Below the pieces are notes generated by a model. It was not told the DNA's origin. It was given only the letters and a program-made list of their open reading frames with translations, and made no database searches. A DNA stretch of 64,000 nucleotides. Origin: Halobacillus andaensis (GTDB lineage Bacteria > Bacillota > Bacilli > Bacillales > Halobacillaceae). A program made the position numbers and the translations under genes. Below are positions 43,612 to 52,190 of the stretch, one piece after another. Location: positions 1,359,375 to 1,423,374 of the forward strand of contig NZ_BMEL01000001.1 of NCBI RefSeq assembly GCF_014636475.1, read 5' to 3'. The first letter of the stretch is position 1. Each line of letters starts with the position of its first letter.

Positions 43612-43724
43612 ATATATAAACTTTCATTAGCCTCGTTCTTTCATGCCTCTTCCTCTAAAAGCTTATTCGAAGAAGTTTATCCGTCGAGGCAACTCGCAGA
43701 TGATTCGGTAGAAGCTCAGCTCGT

Positions 43725-43756
43725 GGCTGAGGTTTTACCATTAAACTACACCCGCA
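43725..43756 (-). repeat. duplicate of the 5' half of tRNA-Gly
   Basis: Exact repeat of 43581-43612: the 5' half of tRNA-Gly (UCC), from the acceptor strand through the D arm to the anticodon stem. The rest of the tRNA is missing and the adjoining sequence (43690-43724) is only distantly tRNA-like. Probable remnant of a recombination or integration event. Confidence 0.75.
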
Positions 43757-43864
43757 TTTAAGTTGTCAGACCTTTTTGAAAGGACAGTTATAATTATAAC
43801 AACCACTTCATAAGGTGACAACCGATTTTTGCACTTTTTTCTACAAAATTCGCTAAGACTTCGA

Positions 43865-44233
43865 TTACGTTTCTAAATACAAGAAATACAATACAATAAA
43901 TGTAATGATGATAATCATCAACGTCGATACTAGCGTCACTTGTGCTTTAGAAGGTAGAAACGTTTCTTCGTTCATAATTTTCCTCTTCCTATGAAAATAA
44001 GCAAAAGTAGACATAATAATGATGACAAATCCTAAAATACATGCAAAAACACCTAAAGCAATACTGATGATGTCAACCGTTAGATTGCGCTCTACACCTA
44101 TCGTGAAATGAAGGCTCGTATTCAAAAAGCCGATCCCGACAATTGCAATCACGGTTCGTACCCAGGCTAAATACGTTCGTTCATTTGCTAAATGCTGCTG
44201 GGCATATTTTATTTGATTATTCGTATTTTTCAT
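43865..44233 (-). CDS. DUF202 family membrane protein
   Basis: 122 residues with three membrane helices (about 27-45, 55-80, 95-118). The N terminus QHLANERTYLAWVRTVIAIVG is the DUF202 (YidH-like) signature. The function of the family is unknown. ATG start with only a weak GGTGG ribosome site. Monocistronic between tRNA-Gly and the symporter. Confidence 0.85.
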   Translation of the reverse strand: MKNTNNQIKYAQQHLANERTYLAWVRTVIAIVGIGFLNTSLHFTIGVERNLTVDIISIALGVFACILGFVIIIMSTFAYFHRKRKIMNEETFLPSKAQVTLVSTLMIIIITFIVLYFLYLET

Positions 44234-44341
44234 AGATCCACCATACTTTAATGAAAAATTTAAACACTTCTAAACGACATTCTTCTATAATCCTACAATA
44301 CTCTATAAGTATAACCCCAAAACACTCGCCATTAAACCATA

Positions 44342-44382
44342 AAAAAACCTGCTGTAAGCGATAAATGCTTCAGCAGGTTTTG
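44342..44382. terminator. terminator of the AGCS symporter gene
   Basis: Stem AAACCTGCTG/CAGCAGGTTT with A and T flanks, 4 bp after the symporter stop. Confidence 0.82.
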
Positions 44383-44385
44383 CAA

Positions 44386-45816
44386 TTATACCACTTTTTT
44401 CTTTTTCTCTTCTTCAAAGTTAAGATTTTCCCAAGTTTCTGTTCCACTAATTCCTAGTCTGCTAGGTTCAAACACAGGGTCTTTATTTGCTTTTCGCTGT
44501 TCCATGTAATCAGAAAGAACATGAAACACGATCTTACTGAGCCTAATCACCGCATACATATTAATCACGGTCATAAGACCCATGAAGACATCGGCTAGTG
44601 CCCAAACAAGGTCAAGACTGGCTACGGCACCAAACATGACCATCCCTAATGTGGCCAAGCGATAAATGAAAATGGCCTTAGGATTATTGCGGATAAATTC
44701 TATATTCTTTTCACCATAATAATAGCTTCCTGCAATCGAACTAAAGGCAAACAGGAAAATGGCTATAGTGATGAATATACTTGCCCAGCCACCAATTTGC
44801 GTCGCCAGCGAATCCTGCAAAAGCGTAATACCCGCTTCATTTCCAAACTCAACAATATCTGAAACTAAAATAATAAACGCTGTAGCTGTACACACAACAA
44901 GCGTATCAAGAAACACACCTGCGGCTTGAATAAACCCTTGCTTCACTGGGTGCGAGACGTGTGAAGAAGCAGCGGCATTAGGTGCACTACCCATACCAGC
45001 TTCGTTAGAAAATAAACCACGGTTAACACCTTGCATAATAGCAGCACCGATCCCCCCGCCAATGACCTGTTCAAAACCAAATGCATTGGAGACAATAAAT
45101 CCTATTACTTCAGGGAGCGCTGTAATATTCATAGCCACTACGACTAGCGCAATTAATATATAAATACCTGCCATAATCGGAACGACCACACTAGAGAAAT
45201 TTGCAATACGGTGTACTCCACCGAATATAACAACAGCTGAAATAATGACTAAACCAATCCCCACTGCAGCAGTTGGAATATTAAAGCTTGAATTAACTGA
45301 CTCGGCAATTGTATTACTTTGAACTGAATTAAAGATGAGTCCGAAGGTTACTGCGATAAATAACGCAAAAACTACCCCTACCCATCTTTGCTTCAATCCC
45401 TTTTCAATATAATAAGCGGGTCCGCCTCTAAATGCATCTTTTCCATCGCGAACTTTGTAAACTTGTGCAAGCGTACATTCAAAAAACGCTGTAGCTCCAC
45501 CTACAAGAGCTACAATCCACATCCAAAAAATCGCGCCGGGTCCGCCCATAGTTAATGCTACGGCAACCCCGGCAAGGTTACCAGTCCCTATCCTTGTAGC
45601 GGCACCTATACAAAAAGATTTAAAAGCCGATATTTCTTTTCCATTCTTTCCAGGCGTCTTTTCAAATAAAACACGAAATGTTTCCTTGAAATATCTAAAC
45701 TGAACAAAACGAGAGAAGATTGTAAAAAATATTCCCGCCCCTAATAATACAGGGATTGTTAAGTATGTAGACAGAATCCCGTTAATCTGTCCAATGAATT
45801 CCATAATCTGATTCAT
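44386..45816 (-). CDS. AGCS family sodium:alanine/glycine symporter
   Basis: 476 residues, about 11 membrane helices. Signatures: ATRIGTGNLAGVAVALTMGGPGAIFWMW split here as TRIGTGNLAGVAVAL (about 70-84) with GGPGAIFWMW next, and NRGLFSNEAGMGSAPNAAA (about 265-283). AGCS proteins import alanine or glycine, and sometimes glutamine, with Na+. ATG 45816 follows AAGGAG. It is the last chromosomal gene before the accessory DNA. Confidence 0.94.
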   Translation of the reverse strand: MNQIMEFIGQINGILSTYLTIPVLLGAGIFFTIFSRFVQFRYFKETFRVLFEKTPGKNGKEISAFKSFCIGAATRIGTGNLAGVAVALTMGGPGAIFWMWIVALVGGATAFFECTLAQVYKVRDGKDAFRGGPAYYIEKGLKQRWVGVVFALFIAVTFGLIFNSVQSNTIAESVNSSFNIPTAAVGIGLVIISAVVIFGGVHRIANFSSVVVPIMAGIYILIALVVVAMNITALPEVIGFIVSNAFGFEQVIGGGIGAAIMQGVNRGLFSNEAGMGSAPNAAASSHVSHPVKQGFIQAAGVFLDTLVVCTATAFIILVSDIVEFGNEAGITLLQDSLATQIGGWASIFITIAIFLFAFSSIAGSYYYGEKNIEFIRNNPKAIFIYRLATLGMVMFGAVASLDLVWALADVFMGLMTVINMYAVIRLSKIVFHVLSDYMEQRKANKDPVFEPSRLGISGTETWENLNFEEEKKKKVV

Positions 45817-45977
45817 TTTTCCACTCCTTGGTAATTAGTCGAATTATTCAGAATATTACTTCTATAGACTATCATGTTACATAGAACCTAACAACTATAT
45901 TGTCAGATTTTTTTACAAAATAACGAATTAAGTCACATTATGAGGTTTTTCAATATAACAAACATGTCTATCTAACA

Positions 45978-46036
45978 AAAAAATCGCTATAAATAGCGAT
46001 TCCCGTTGGTTTTATTAATTTTCGTAGTACCGGTGG
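45978..46036 (-). other. terminator plus degenerate tRNA-Leu-end remnant (old attachment site)
   Basis: Hairpin AAATCGCTATAAATAGCGATT, then about 24 bp, then AGTACCGGTGG (46026-46036), the first 11 bp of the attachment repeat at 48327-48381. The same hairpin and spacing recur at 48278-48337. I read this as the outer, decayed attachment end of an older insertion at the tRNA-Leu gene. Confidence 0.45.
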
Positions 46037-46218
46037 GCAGTAATTTCCTTTACACCCACTTTCAATATTAATTGCAGGTCATCTTTATTCACCTTATATT
46101 TTATATCCACTTTAGTACTTCCATCATCAAGGTCTTGTACAACAATTTTTGCAATAAAACGACTAACTATTTGATTAATTTGCTTTCTATCAAAAGTTTT
46201 AAGGAATTCAATATCCAA
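46015..46218 (-). pseudogene. C-terminal remnant, possibly of a serine recombinase
   Basis: 67 codons: FLKTFDRKQINQIVSRFIA, IVVQDLDDG and then a beta-rich tail. The pattern of an alpha-helix leading into KIVV plus a charged beta hairpin resembles the very C terminus of large serine recombinases. There is no ribosome site and the only start is TTG, so it is a fragment, not a functional gene. It reads into the old attachment remnant. Weak call: similarity is by eye. Confidence 0.3.
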
Positions 46219-46451
46219 CTCAAAAGGAGATCATGGGTTATTACATCTAATAATTGCGTCTAACTTTAAATTTTGAGGGCTAGTTATTAGGAATGGGATT
46301 AAAATGAACTCTCCTATTAACTACTTCTGTTACTATTCGGGTATTGCTCCTCGTTACACTCTTTTCTAGAACTATAAAATAATTTAACTTCCGCACCTAC
46401 CTATATACAATACATAAAATAAGTTGAAAGCTAAAAAGAAGGAGGACAATC

Positions 46452-47362
46452 ATGTATTCAAATCAACAATATTATGTTCCATATTATAATGATTTTTATC
46501 GGACGGTGCCTGATACTCAACTTTTAAATGATATACAAAAAGCAATTAATGCCGAGTATAGTGCTGTTGCTTGTTACGAGAAATTAGCAAAAATGTCACC
46601 AACACAAGATGAAAGGAACAAAATACTTGAAATACAAAAAGATGAAAAACGACACCTTGAAGAATTCAGTAAAATTTTCACAAATTTAACAGGGAGACAG
46701 CCATCTTATCAAATCATAGAAGAATGTCCAGACAATTATAGAGCAGGCATTGAATTTGCCTTTAAAGATGAACAAGAGGCTGTAGATTTTTATTTAGATA
46801 CCTCAGATAAAGCACAGGATTTTACAATTAAAGATAGATTTCGACGTGCAGCATCAGATGAACAAAATCACGCTGTATGGTTTTTGTTTTTTTTTCGAAA
46901 AATCCAAATGTAACGTACACCCAAAGGCAAGTTGAAGACTATGGTGCTAAAGGGGCTTTAAACGCTTCTTCGTTATCCTTACCTCAAATGTTGACTTATG
47001 CCCTTCAGGACGAGTTTTTGGCCCAGGCAAGATATAATAACATTATCCAAACCTTTGGGAACATACGAACATTTGTACAGATTAGAGAAGCTGAAATGAG
47101 ACATATAAGTGCATTATCACCGCTTTTCGAACGTTATCAAGTACCATTCCCTAATGATATTTCTCAATCTTTTGTTACAACTCCAGATAATTTAAAGGCT
47201 GCATATGCTTCAGGCGTTCAAGGAGAAATAGATAACATATCTATGTACGAAAGATTTTTATCACTAAACATCCCTAATGATGTAAAAACTGTCTTTTCTC
47301 AACTACGTAATGCCTCTTTAAACCATTTAGCAGCATTTGAAAGAGGGCTTGCTAGAAATTAA
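46452..47362 (+). pseudogene. double ferritin-like protein split by a -1 frameshift at a T9 run
   Basis: ATG 46452 has AAGGAGG 6 bp upstream. Frame 1 encodes a complete four-helix ferritin-like bundle: EYSAVACYE, DEKRH, DEQEAVDFY and DEQNH give Glu and ExxH iron ligands in two helix pairs. It ends at TAA 46914 region, just after TTTTTTTTT (46887-46895). The -1 frame continues as SKNPNVTYTQRQVEDY and a second bundle with DEFLAQARY, EAEMRH and EIDNISMYE; its last ExxH is degenerate (SLNH). Joined, the protein is about 303 residues. The second part has no ribosome site of its own. The shift may be a real mutation, a sequencing error, or programmed slippage on the T run. Lies in the older accessory segment. 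Confidence 0.7.
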
Positions 47363-47578
47363 TTTCATTAACATGTTAGGGGGCGACTACGTCGTCCCAG
47401 TTACTTTTAATTACTCTAGTTCAGCGGAATAAATTATTAATTACCAATTGGAGAATAAACATATCTCTAAATGTTTCAACATACATGTTACCATTGGGTG
47501 CCAGTACTAATCAGCTTTCTTCTAGTAATTAATGACTTTCTTAAGGAACTGAATTTACCCGCTCTTGTATAAACAAAG

Positions 47579-47618
47579 CAAACGGAGAAGCACGTGATAT
47601 AAGCGCTTCTCCGTTTTG
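47579..47618. terminator. terminator hairpin after the decayed integrase
   Basis: AAACGGAGAAGC/GCTTCTCCGTTT stem with A and T flanks, 4 bp from the integrase stop. Confidence 0.75.
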
Positions 47619-47621
47619 AAT

Positions 47622-48140
47622 TTATAGTTTTCTAATACTTGACTTCTTTTTTGCAACCAGTTTATTCACTGGACTAGCTTTATCATGAGCCTCGCGCAAA
47701 TCTTGACCTGTAATATTTAAGTATCGCTTAGTCATATCTATACTTTCATGTCCCATTAGTTTTTGTCGTAAAGAGAAAGCATTCCCCTTATTTCTCAAAT
47801 ACATGATTGTAAAGGCATGTCTTAAGTCATATGGTCTTATTTTGAAGTACAACATAAACCTATCATTGATACACCAATCATAAAAAGCACGTGCTGATAA
47901 GTGCTCTAGGACACCCTTCTTAGTTACTTCAACCATTCCCCATACATCAAGGTTCTTTTTATAAAAGTGCTAAATATGGTTAGAATAGCCTTTCAGAGTA
48001 GCCTCACTAATAATGTGCCTTTTTCCATAAAAGAAAGTCATCCATCGCCTTATGCTAAGTGATAGCTATTTTTTCTGTTTTAAAATTTGACCAGGTATAT
48101 CTTTCAAAACTTCTGGTATGCTGCTTCTTGGTTTTCTCAT
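47622..48140 (-). pseudogene. decayed tyrosine recombinase (integrase)
   Basis: One frame of 173 codons from ATG 48140 contains two TAG stops, but reads in order MRKPRSSIPEVLKDIPGQIL, then SEATLKGYSNHI (SAM-like core-binding domain), then FYKKNLDVWG, and the intact C-terminal 104 residues with RPYDLRHAFT (H-x-x-R box), LMGHES and KRYLNITG carrying the nucleophile Tyr. A better reading of KAMDDFLLWKKAHY lies in another frame, showing at least one frameshift. The middle of the catalytic domain with the first Arg is missing. Non-functional; residue of an earlier integrative element. Confidence 0.75.
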
Positions 48141-48207
48141 TCTTCTGTCTAACATAATAAAAAAATCCCCCGTTTCAATTCAACGAAAGATAAGATGTAT
48201 TAGCAAA

Positions 48208-48250
48208 GGTCGTGTCGCCCTCACGGATTTCCATTTAGGGCGACACGGCC
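48208..48250. other. strong GC-rich hairpin near the left attachment site
   Basis: Stem GGTCGTGTCGCCC/GGGCGACACGGCC with a 17-nt loop in otherwise AT-rich DNA. There is no T tract, so it is not a standard terminator. Role unknown. Confidence 0.5.
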
Positions 48251-48277
48251 CTCCCAAATTGACACCGTTTTTGAACA

Positions 48278-48304
48278 TAAAAAAATCGCTATAAAAAGCG
48301 ATTT
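48278..48304 (-). terminator. probable terminator of the original tRNA operon
   Basis: AAATCGCTATAAAAAGCGATTT with T run on the minus strand, 22 bp beyond the truncated tRNA-Leu end. If the island excised, this hairpin would follow the restored tRNA-Leu. Confidence 0.6.
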
Positions 48305-48326
48305 CCGTTGTCGTTTCTGAATATTC

Positions 48327-48381
48327 AGTACCGGTGGTCGGGGTCGAACCGACACTCCGTAAGGAACACGATTTTGAGTCG
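48327..48381 (-). repeat. left attachment site (attL), 3' part of tRNA-Leu
   Basis: 55 bp identical to 62197-62251: the 3' two thirds of tRNA-Leu (CAA), from the anticodon loop to the discriminator base and 2 bp beyond. The sequences diverge immediately after position 48381. Direct orientation with attR, as expected for tyrosine-integrase insertion into a tRNA gene. Confidence 0.9.
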
Positions 48382-48543
48382 AGTTTTAAATGTTTTTAAT
48401 CAGTTATCTGCTGTGAAATACCGTGATATTAACGTTATTCATCAATAGATTGTGGCTTAGTCAAAAATACTTCATACGATTAGTGAACTACTCACATTGT
48501 ACCGTTAAGTACCCTTAAAATCAATTAATTTACAGTAACCTTT

Positions 48544-49542
48544 TTACTTAACGACAAAATAGGGGATTAACTTAGCCATTATTTCTGCATCAGGCCTATA
48601 TTCTTTAGCAACATATTTTCTATCTTCATTTGTTCGATTAAATTCTGCAACTAAATAATCGGATACTTCTAAGACCCTTCCTATATCTCGGTTAGTCATT
48701 CTTAAGATACCTTCATTTCTTAAACGTATGATGAACATTATCATACCCCGTATTTTTTCTTCTTCAGAAACATAGAAAACATCAAACCTTTTAAATATAT
48801 CTCCTACATTATCCGGAATCAGTAAAGGAACATTTGCATGTGTTTTTCCCTTTTTTATGGAACTAACATTTGATGGAGTTACTTCATAATATTCAGCAAG
48901 TTGGGCCTGACTTAATTTTAGTACATCTTTTTCTATTAAATCTAAAATATATTTAATATTACCTACCCTAATTTGATCATCAGTATAAGAATTAACATGG
49001 TATTTATGTATTATTTCGTTAATGTTTTCAGGTAATAAAGGATCTATATCCGTATAGTGTTCACTATTAACAATCTGCCATACGGTTGACTGGTTTAGTA
49101 ATAGAAGGTTTGAAATATCTACTAAACTCATCTGTAAAACACCTTTTTCAACTAAAAATGAAAGATATTTCACATATCCAATAGCTTCTTTTTCAGTAGG
49201 CTTAACACCGCCAGGCATTATATTTGTTAACATTACTCCACTAGCCCGATATTTTTCAATTAAATCCCTTTCAATACTTAAGGCTTCATCTTCAGTAATA
49301 CCTTCCTCTACAATCCTGACCTTCCACTCATATTCAGCTTTTATTTTTTCACATTCAGGATTACGTACATCTTTCCATGCACGATTTCCTTTCCCTTTAC
49401 CTACATAGAAAACTTCATTACTTTCTTCAATATAATACTCATAAACGTAGTATTCTTTATAATTATTAATTAAATCTGATTCAGTATTTTGGATAGCTTC
49501 TAGTTCTGTATTTATAATATTTTCTTCATTAATATCAGACAA
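48544..49542 (-). CDS. GIY-YIG-like protein with three repeated HTH-like modules
   Basis: 332 residues from TTG 49542, 6 bp after GGGGG; the frame continues 5 codons up through the ribosome site. The N-terminal region (about 30-115) has YVYEYYIEES, FYVGKGKGNRAW, a downstream Glu (SIERDLIEKY) and LTNIMPGG, fitting a phage-type GIY-YIG nuclease fold. Three modules of about 65-75 residues follow, each a helix-turn-helix-like unit: VLQMSLVDISNLLLLNQST, VLKLSQAQLAEYYEVTPSN and ILRMTNRDIGRVLEVSDYL. Probably a DNA-binding nuclease; whether cleavage is active is unknown. Last gene on the minus strand side of the island, next to attL. Confidence 0.7.
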   Translation of the reverse strand: MSDINEENIINTELEAIQNTESDLINNYKEYYVYEYYIEESNEVFYVGKGKGNRAWKDVRNPECEKIKAEYEWKVRIVEEGITEDEALSIERDLIEKYRASGVMLTNIMPGGVKPTEKEAIGYVKYLSFLVEKGVLQMSLVDISNLLLLNQSTVWQIVNSEHYTDIDPLLPENINEIIHKYHVNSYTDDQIRVGNIKYILDLIEKDVLKLSQAQLAEYYEVTPSNVSSIKKGKTHANVPLLIPDNVGDIFKRFDVFYVSEEEKIRGMIMFIIRLRNEGILRMTNRDIGRVLEVSDYLVAEFNRTNEDRKYVAKEYRPDAEIMAKLIPYFVVK

Positions 49543-49610
49543 TTTGATCCCCCTCAATCACTATGCCTTTTTCCAGTATTATACCATTTCCAAGAATGAA
49601 CCCCCTACAT

Positions 49611-50390
49611 TTATTTGTAAGGGGTTAAATTAACATGAAAATTACTTAGTTCTTTACTAATTATACTTTTATCAATACTATAAGCTTCAGGTTTCACTTC
49701 CTTACCCTTTCCACTGGTAAGTAGTGCATACTGTTCTAACATGGTTTCATCATAATAAAATCCGTAGTCATGAAAAGTATCATGTAGCACCTGATCAGTA
49801 TTAACCAAAGCTGAGTAAGATGCACCTAAACTATTAACCTTTTTCATATACTGTTGCTTAAGGTTCATTAGTTCATCATGTATTTCTTCAGACTGATCTG
49901 CAACTGCATTTGTATAGCGATCTTTCAGGGACTGCAATTCCCCTAAAATTTTCAACACATCTTCTTTTTTATATTCTTCAAGCTTATCAAGTTCTGCACC
50001 TGCTTCATGTACTGCTTCCCTTAAACTTGTTAATTCCTTTTCAATTGCATCAAATTCTTTCTTTGGCAAAATGTCTGTATGATGCTTTTTAAGTGCCTGA
50101 TTATATTCACTATCATAAAAATCCTTAAATACGATATCAGCCTTATCAAATTCAGTCTGCATCATTGCAATATGTTTATCATAAGCAGTTTGAACCTTTT
50201 TCAGTTCTTCCTTCAAACCTTCTACTTTTCTAATAGTTTTGTTTTCTGGCACGGCTGCAGGTGCTTCCTTCGGATAACTTTTACCTTGTCCGAACAGTTT
50301 TAAAATAAAGCTTTTAATAAATTTCATATAGTAATTTAACAATGTCTTAAACCCCTTTGAGATATTAAAAGAAGGTACTAAAGTTAGCAC
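49611..50390 (-). CDS. coiled-coil protein, island-specific
   Basis: 259 residues. GTG 50390 follows AAGGAAAGAG and lies 9 bp after the previous stop, suggesting translational coupling. A hydrophobic N-terminal helix (about 22-35, MKFIKSFILKLFG) is followed by a long, heptad-rich charged region (about 50-200) rich in Glu and Lys, then GFYYDETMLEQYALL. Predicted extended coiled coil. No family recognised. Located in a leftward operon with the 205-residue coiled-coil protein and the HTH protein, reminiscent of phage packaging or scaffold gene blocks, but this is only context. Confidence 0.6.
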   Translation of the reverse strand: MLTLVPSFNISKGFKTLLNYYMKFIKSFILKLFGQGKSYPKEAPAAVPENKTIRKVEGLKEELKKVQTAYDKHIAMMQTEFDKADIVFKDFYDSEYNQALKKHHTDILPKKEFDAIEKELTSLREAVHEAGAELDKLEEYKKEDVLKILGELQSLKDRYTNAVADQSEEIHDELMNLKQQYMKKVNSLGASYSALVNTDQVLHDTFHDYGFYYDETMLEQYALLTSGKGKEVKPEAYSIDKSIISKELSNFHVNLTPYK

Positions 50391-50399
50391 CTCTTTCCT

Positions 50400-51017
50400 T
50401 TATCGCTTCCAATATGCTTGTCGTATATCTTCTCTTGTAACGTCTATACCTTTTGTATTATTAAAAGGATTAGAAACAAGATCAAGGTATTCTTCAGAAC
50501 GATTTGCATAAATCATCTTTTTAACACCTGCATCAACTCTTAAATTTTCTGTAAGCACCCTGTACCGTGCAGTAGTAGTTATTACTTTCTGTGCATCGTT
50601 AATTGCCTGAAGATATTCTTCTTTAGCTTTCAGTAGTTTCTGTCTTTGAGTAGCTTTGTTAGTTCGATCAGCTTTGTAGTATCCATGATTAAGTTCCTCA
50701 ATCTTACTAAGCAGGTGCTTCAGTTCATCCTGTTTTAGTGCAGTTACATCCCGTATTTTCGCTTCTATTATCTGCAAGGTGCTATGCATATCTTGCAAGG
50801 CTTGTTTTTCAGCATTATAAGTTTCTAGTGTTACATTATCTAGCACATAGCTTTTATATAATTGTTTTACTTCTGCATCCTTCTCTTGAATATCCTGAAG
50901 AAGATCAGCCTGTTCTTTCTTTGCCTTTTGTTCAGCTTCTTCATATGTTCCCTTTACCTTGTCCACTTCTTCAAATAGTTCTCTTAACTGTATAATTACT
51001 TTCGCAGTACGTGCCAT
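50400..51017 (-). CDS. coiled-coil protein, island-specific
   Basis: 205 residues, ATG 51017 preceded by AAAGGGGAT. Almost entirely charged alpha helix (residues 1-165), with heptads such as EEAEQKAKKEQADLLQDIQ, then YANRSEEYLDLVSNPFNNTKG and a basic C terminus AYWKR. No domain recognised. Sits between the decayed 51018-51292 frame and the coupled coiled-coil gene downstream. Presumably co-transcribed with 51293-52457. Confidence 0.6.
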   Translation of the reverse strand: MARTAKVIIQLRELFEEVDKVKGTYEEAEQKAKKEQADLLQDIQEKDAEVKQLYKSYVLDNVTLETYNAEKQALQDMHSTLQIIEAKIRDVTALKQDELKHLLSKIEELNHGYYKADRTNKATQRQKLLKAKEEYLQAINDAQKVITTTARYRVLTENLRVDAGVKKMIYANRSEEYLDLVSNPFNNTKGIDVTREDIRQAYWKR

Positions 51018-51292
51018 TATTCAGTATCCCCTTTGTTATCTGTTTCTTCAGTATTAGTAGTTCTAGTTTTATCTTTAACTTCAGCAGTGACTTCTTCTGC
51101 AAGTTGTTCAGCAGTCTATTCAATACCTAAAGTTGTTTCTACTGCTTCAGCATATTCCTTCATCTTTTAAAAAATCTGTAAGATAACATTAACTGCACTG
51201 ATACTTTTTGCAGTAGCTTCTGCATAGCTTTACTTCCAGTAGCTTAAGCATTCAAGCTTATATCAAATGTTTTCATCAAGTTAATCATCAAA
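51018..51292 (-). pseudogene. decayed small acidic protein gene
   Basis: A single minus-strand frame reads SYAEATAKSISAVNVILQIF-stop-KMKEYAEAVETTLGIE-stop-TAEQLAEEVTAEVKD and ends TEETDNKGDTE just before the 50400-51017 gene. Upstream, another frame gives MINLMKTFDISLNA-stop-ATGSK. So at least three nonsense codons and one frameshift are present. Each stop could come from CAA or CAG by C-to-T change. The product was a small Ala/Glu-rich protein. Codon pattern resembles the neighbours, so decay is recent. Confidence 0.55.
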
Positions 51293-51769
51293 TCATTCCG
51301 CATCTTTATCTTCTTTTCCTTGTGGCGTTAATCGCTGAATAAGTACCGCTTTTTTATCTTCTAAGCTTTTCTCACTTCCACGTTTTTCATGTTCAGGTAC
51401 TATACCTAACTCTTTCATTCGTGCTTGCTTTTCTGCTTCTACTACATACTCAAACGATTCCATAAACAAACTTATTTCTTTAGCACCTGCTTTTTCACTG
51501 GTTGCAAGTTTCATTATCTTTTTCTTTACCTGCTGCCATGCTTCACTTTCATCATCAGTAACAATTGTTTCCCCTAAAGCAGTTAGATAGCTTGAAAAAA
51601 CTTTATCATCTTTCCACTGGTAAAAGGTCTTGGTACTAATACCTTCCCTTTTGCAAAAGTCTGTAATGCTTATCCCTTCCTGATGCCTTGCAATTACAAA
51701 ACGTTTAGCCTTTTCAGCTTGTTCTTTACTTATTCCATACGGAATAGATATTTCTTTTTTATCTGCCAT
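51293..51769 (-). CDS. phBC6A51-type helix-turn-helix protein
   Basis: 158 residues. GISKEQAEKAKRFVIARHQ, then GISITDFCKREGISTKTFYQWKDD (about 33-56) is a clear HTH; the remainder is helical and charged. This matches the phBC6A51-family HTH proteins of Bacillus prophages, thought to be related to small terminase or transposase-type DNA-binding proteins. In the island it would bind DNA, either for packaging or regulation. ATG preceded by AAAGGATTGG. The next gene is 15 bp upstream. Confidence 0.7.
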   Translation of the reverse strand: MADKKEISIPYGISKEQAEKAKRFVIARHQEGISITDFCKREGISTKTFYQWKDDKVFSSYLTALGETIVTDDESEAWQQVKKKIMKLATSEKAGAKEISLFMESFEYVVEAEKQARMKELGIVPEHEKRGSEKSLEDKKAVLIQRLTPQGKEDKDAE

Positions 51770-51784
51770 CCTTAACCAATCCTT

Positions 51785-52189
51785 TCATTTAACTGTAATA
51801 GTCTGCTTATATTCTCGATCCACACAGATTTTTGGAGTCCATATATTAATCATTCTCTGTACTTCATTTCTGTATAAACCGGTGGCCAATATGCGTTTTA
51901 TAATAGCCATAACCCTATTAACTTTTATATTTTTTTGACTAAGTTCTATTTCTAAATCCTTAAGATCAGTTAATAATTTCGCCTTTCCTTGCTTTGCTTT
52001 ATTAGCAATTGCATCAAAATGATGCTTATTGTTTTCATTTATATAACGATATTTATAAACAAATTCTTTTTCTTTAATCAGTTCATAACCTTCAGAAACC
52101 AACAAAAGTAATATAGGAATCTTATTCTTATAATTTCCTGTTTCAACTGTGCTTTTGATGTAATGAAGATCAATTATTAGTTGTTTCAT
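51785..52189 (-). CDS. hypothetical protein of the island operon
   Basis: 134 residues; ATG with GGAGG 9 bp upstream. Mostly helical, lysine-rich (net basic), with two helices around KQGKAKLLTDLKDLEIELSQ. No recognised domain. It starts 1 bp after the stop of the XRE gene and ends 15 bp before the HTH gene, so it is part of the leftward operon 52457 to 49611. Function unknown. Confidence 0.55.
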   Translation of the reverse strand: MKQLIIDLHYIKSTVETGNYKNKIPILLLLVSEGYELIKEKEFVYKYRYINENNKHHFDAIANKAKQGKAKLLTDLKDLEIELSQKNIKVNRVMAIIKRILATGLYRNEVQRMINIWTPKICVDREYKQTITVK

Positions 52190-52190
52190 G

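Noticed and set aside
46877..47362. Second ferritin half as an independent gene
   Set aside because: ATG 46877 has no ribosome site and begins within the preceding domain; it reads as the continuation of one gene after a frame shift.
48544..49542. GIY-YIG protein as part of a group I intron
   Set aside because: No split host gene or intron core was seen around it.
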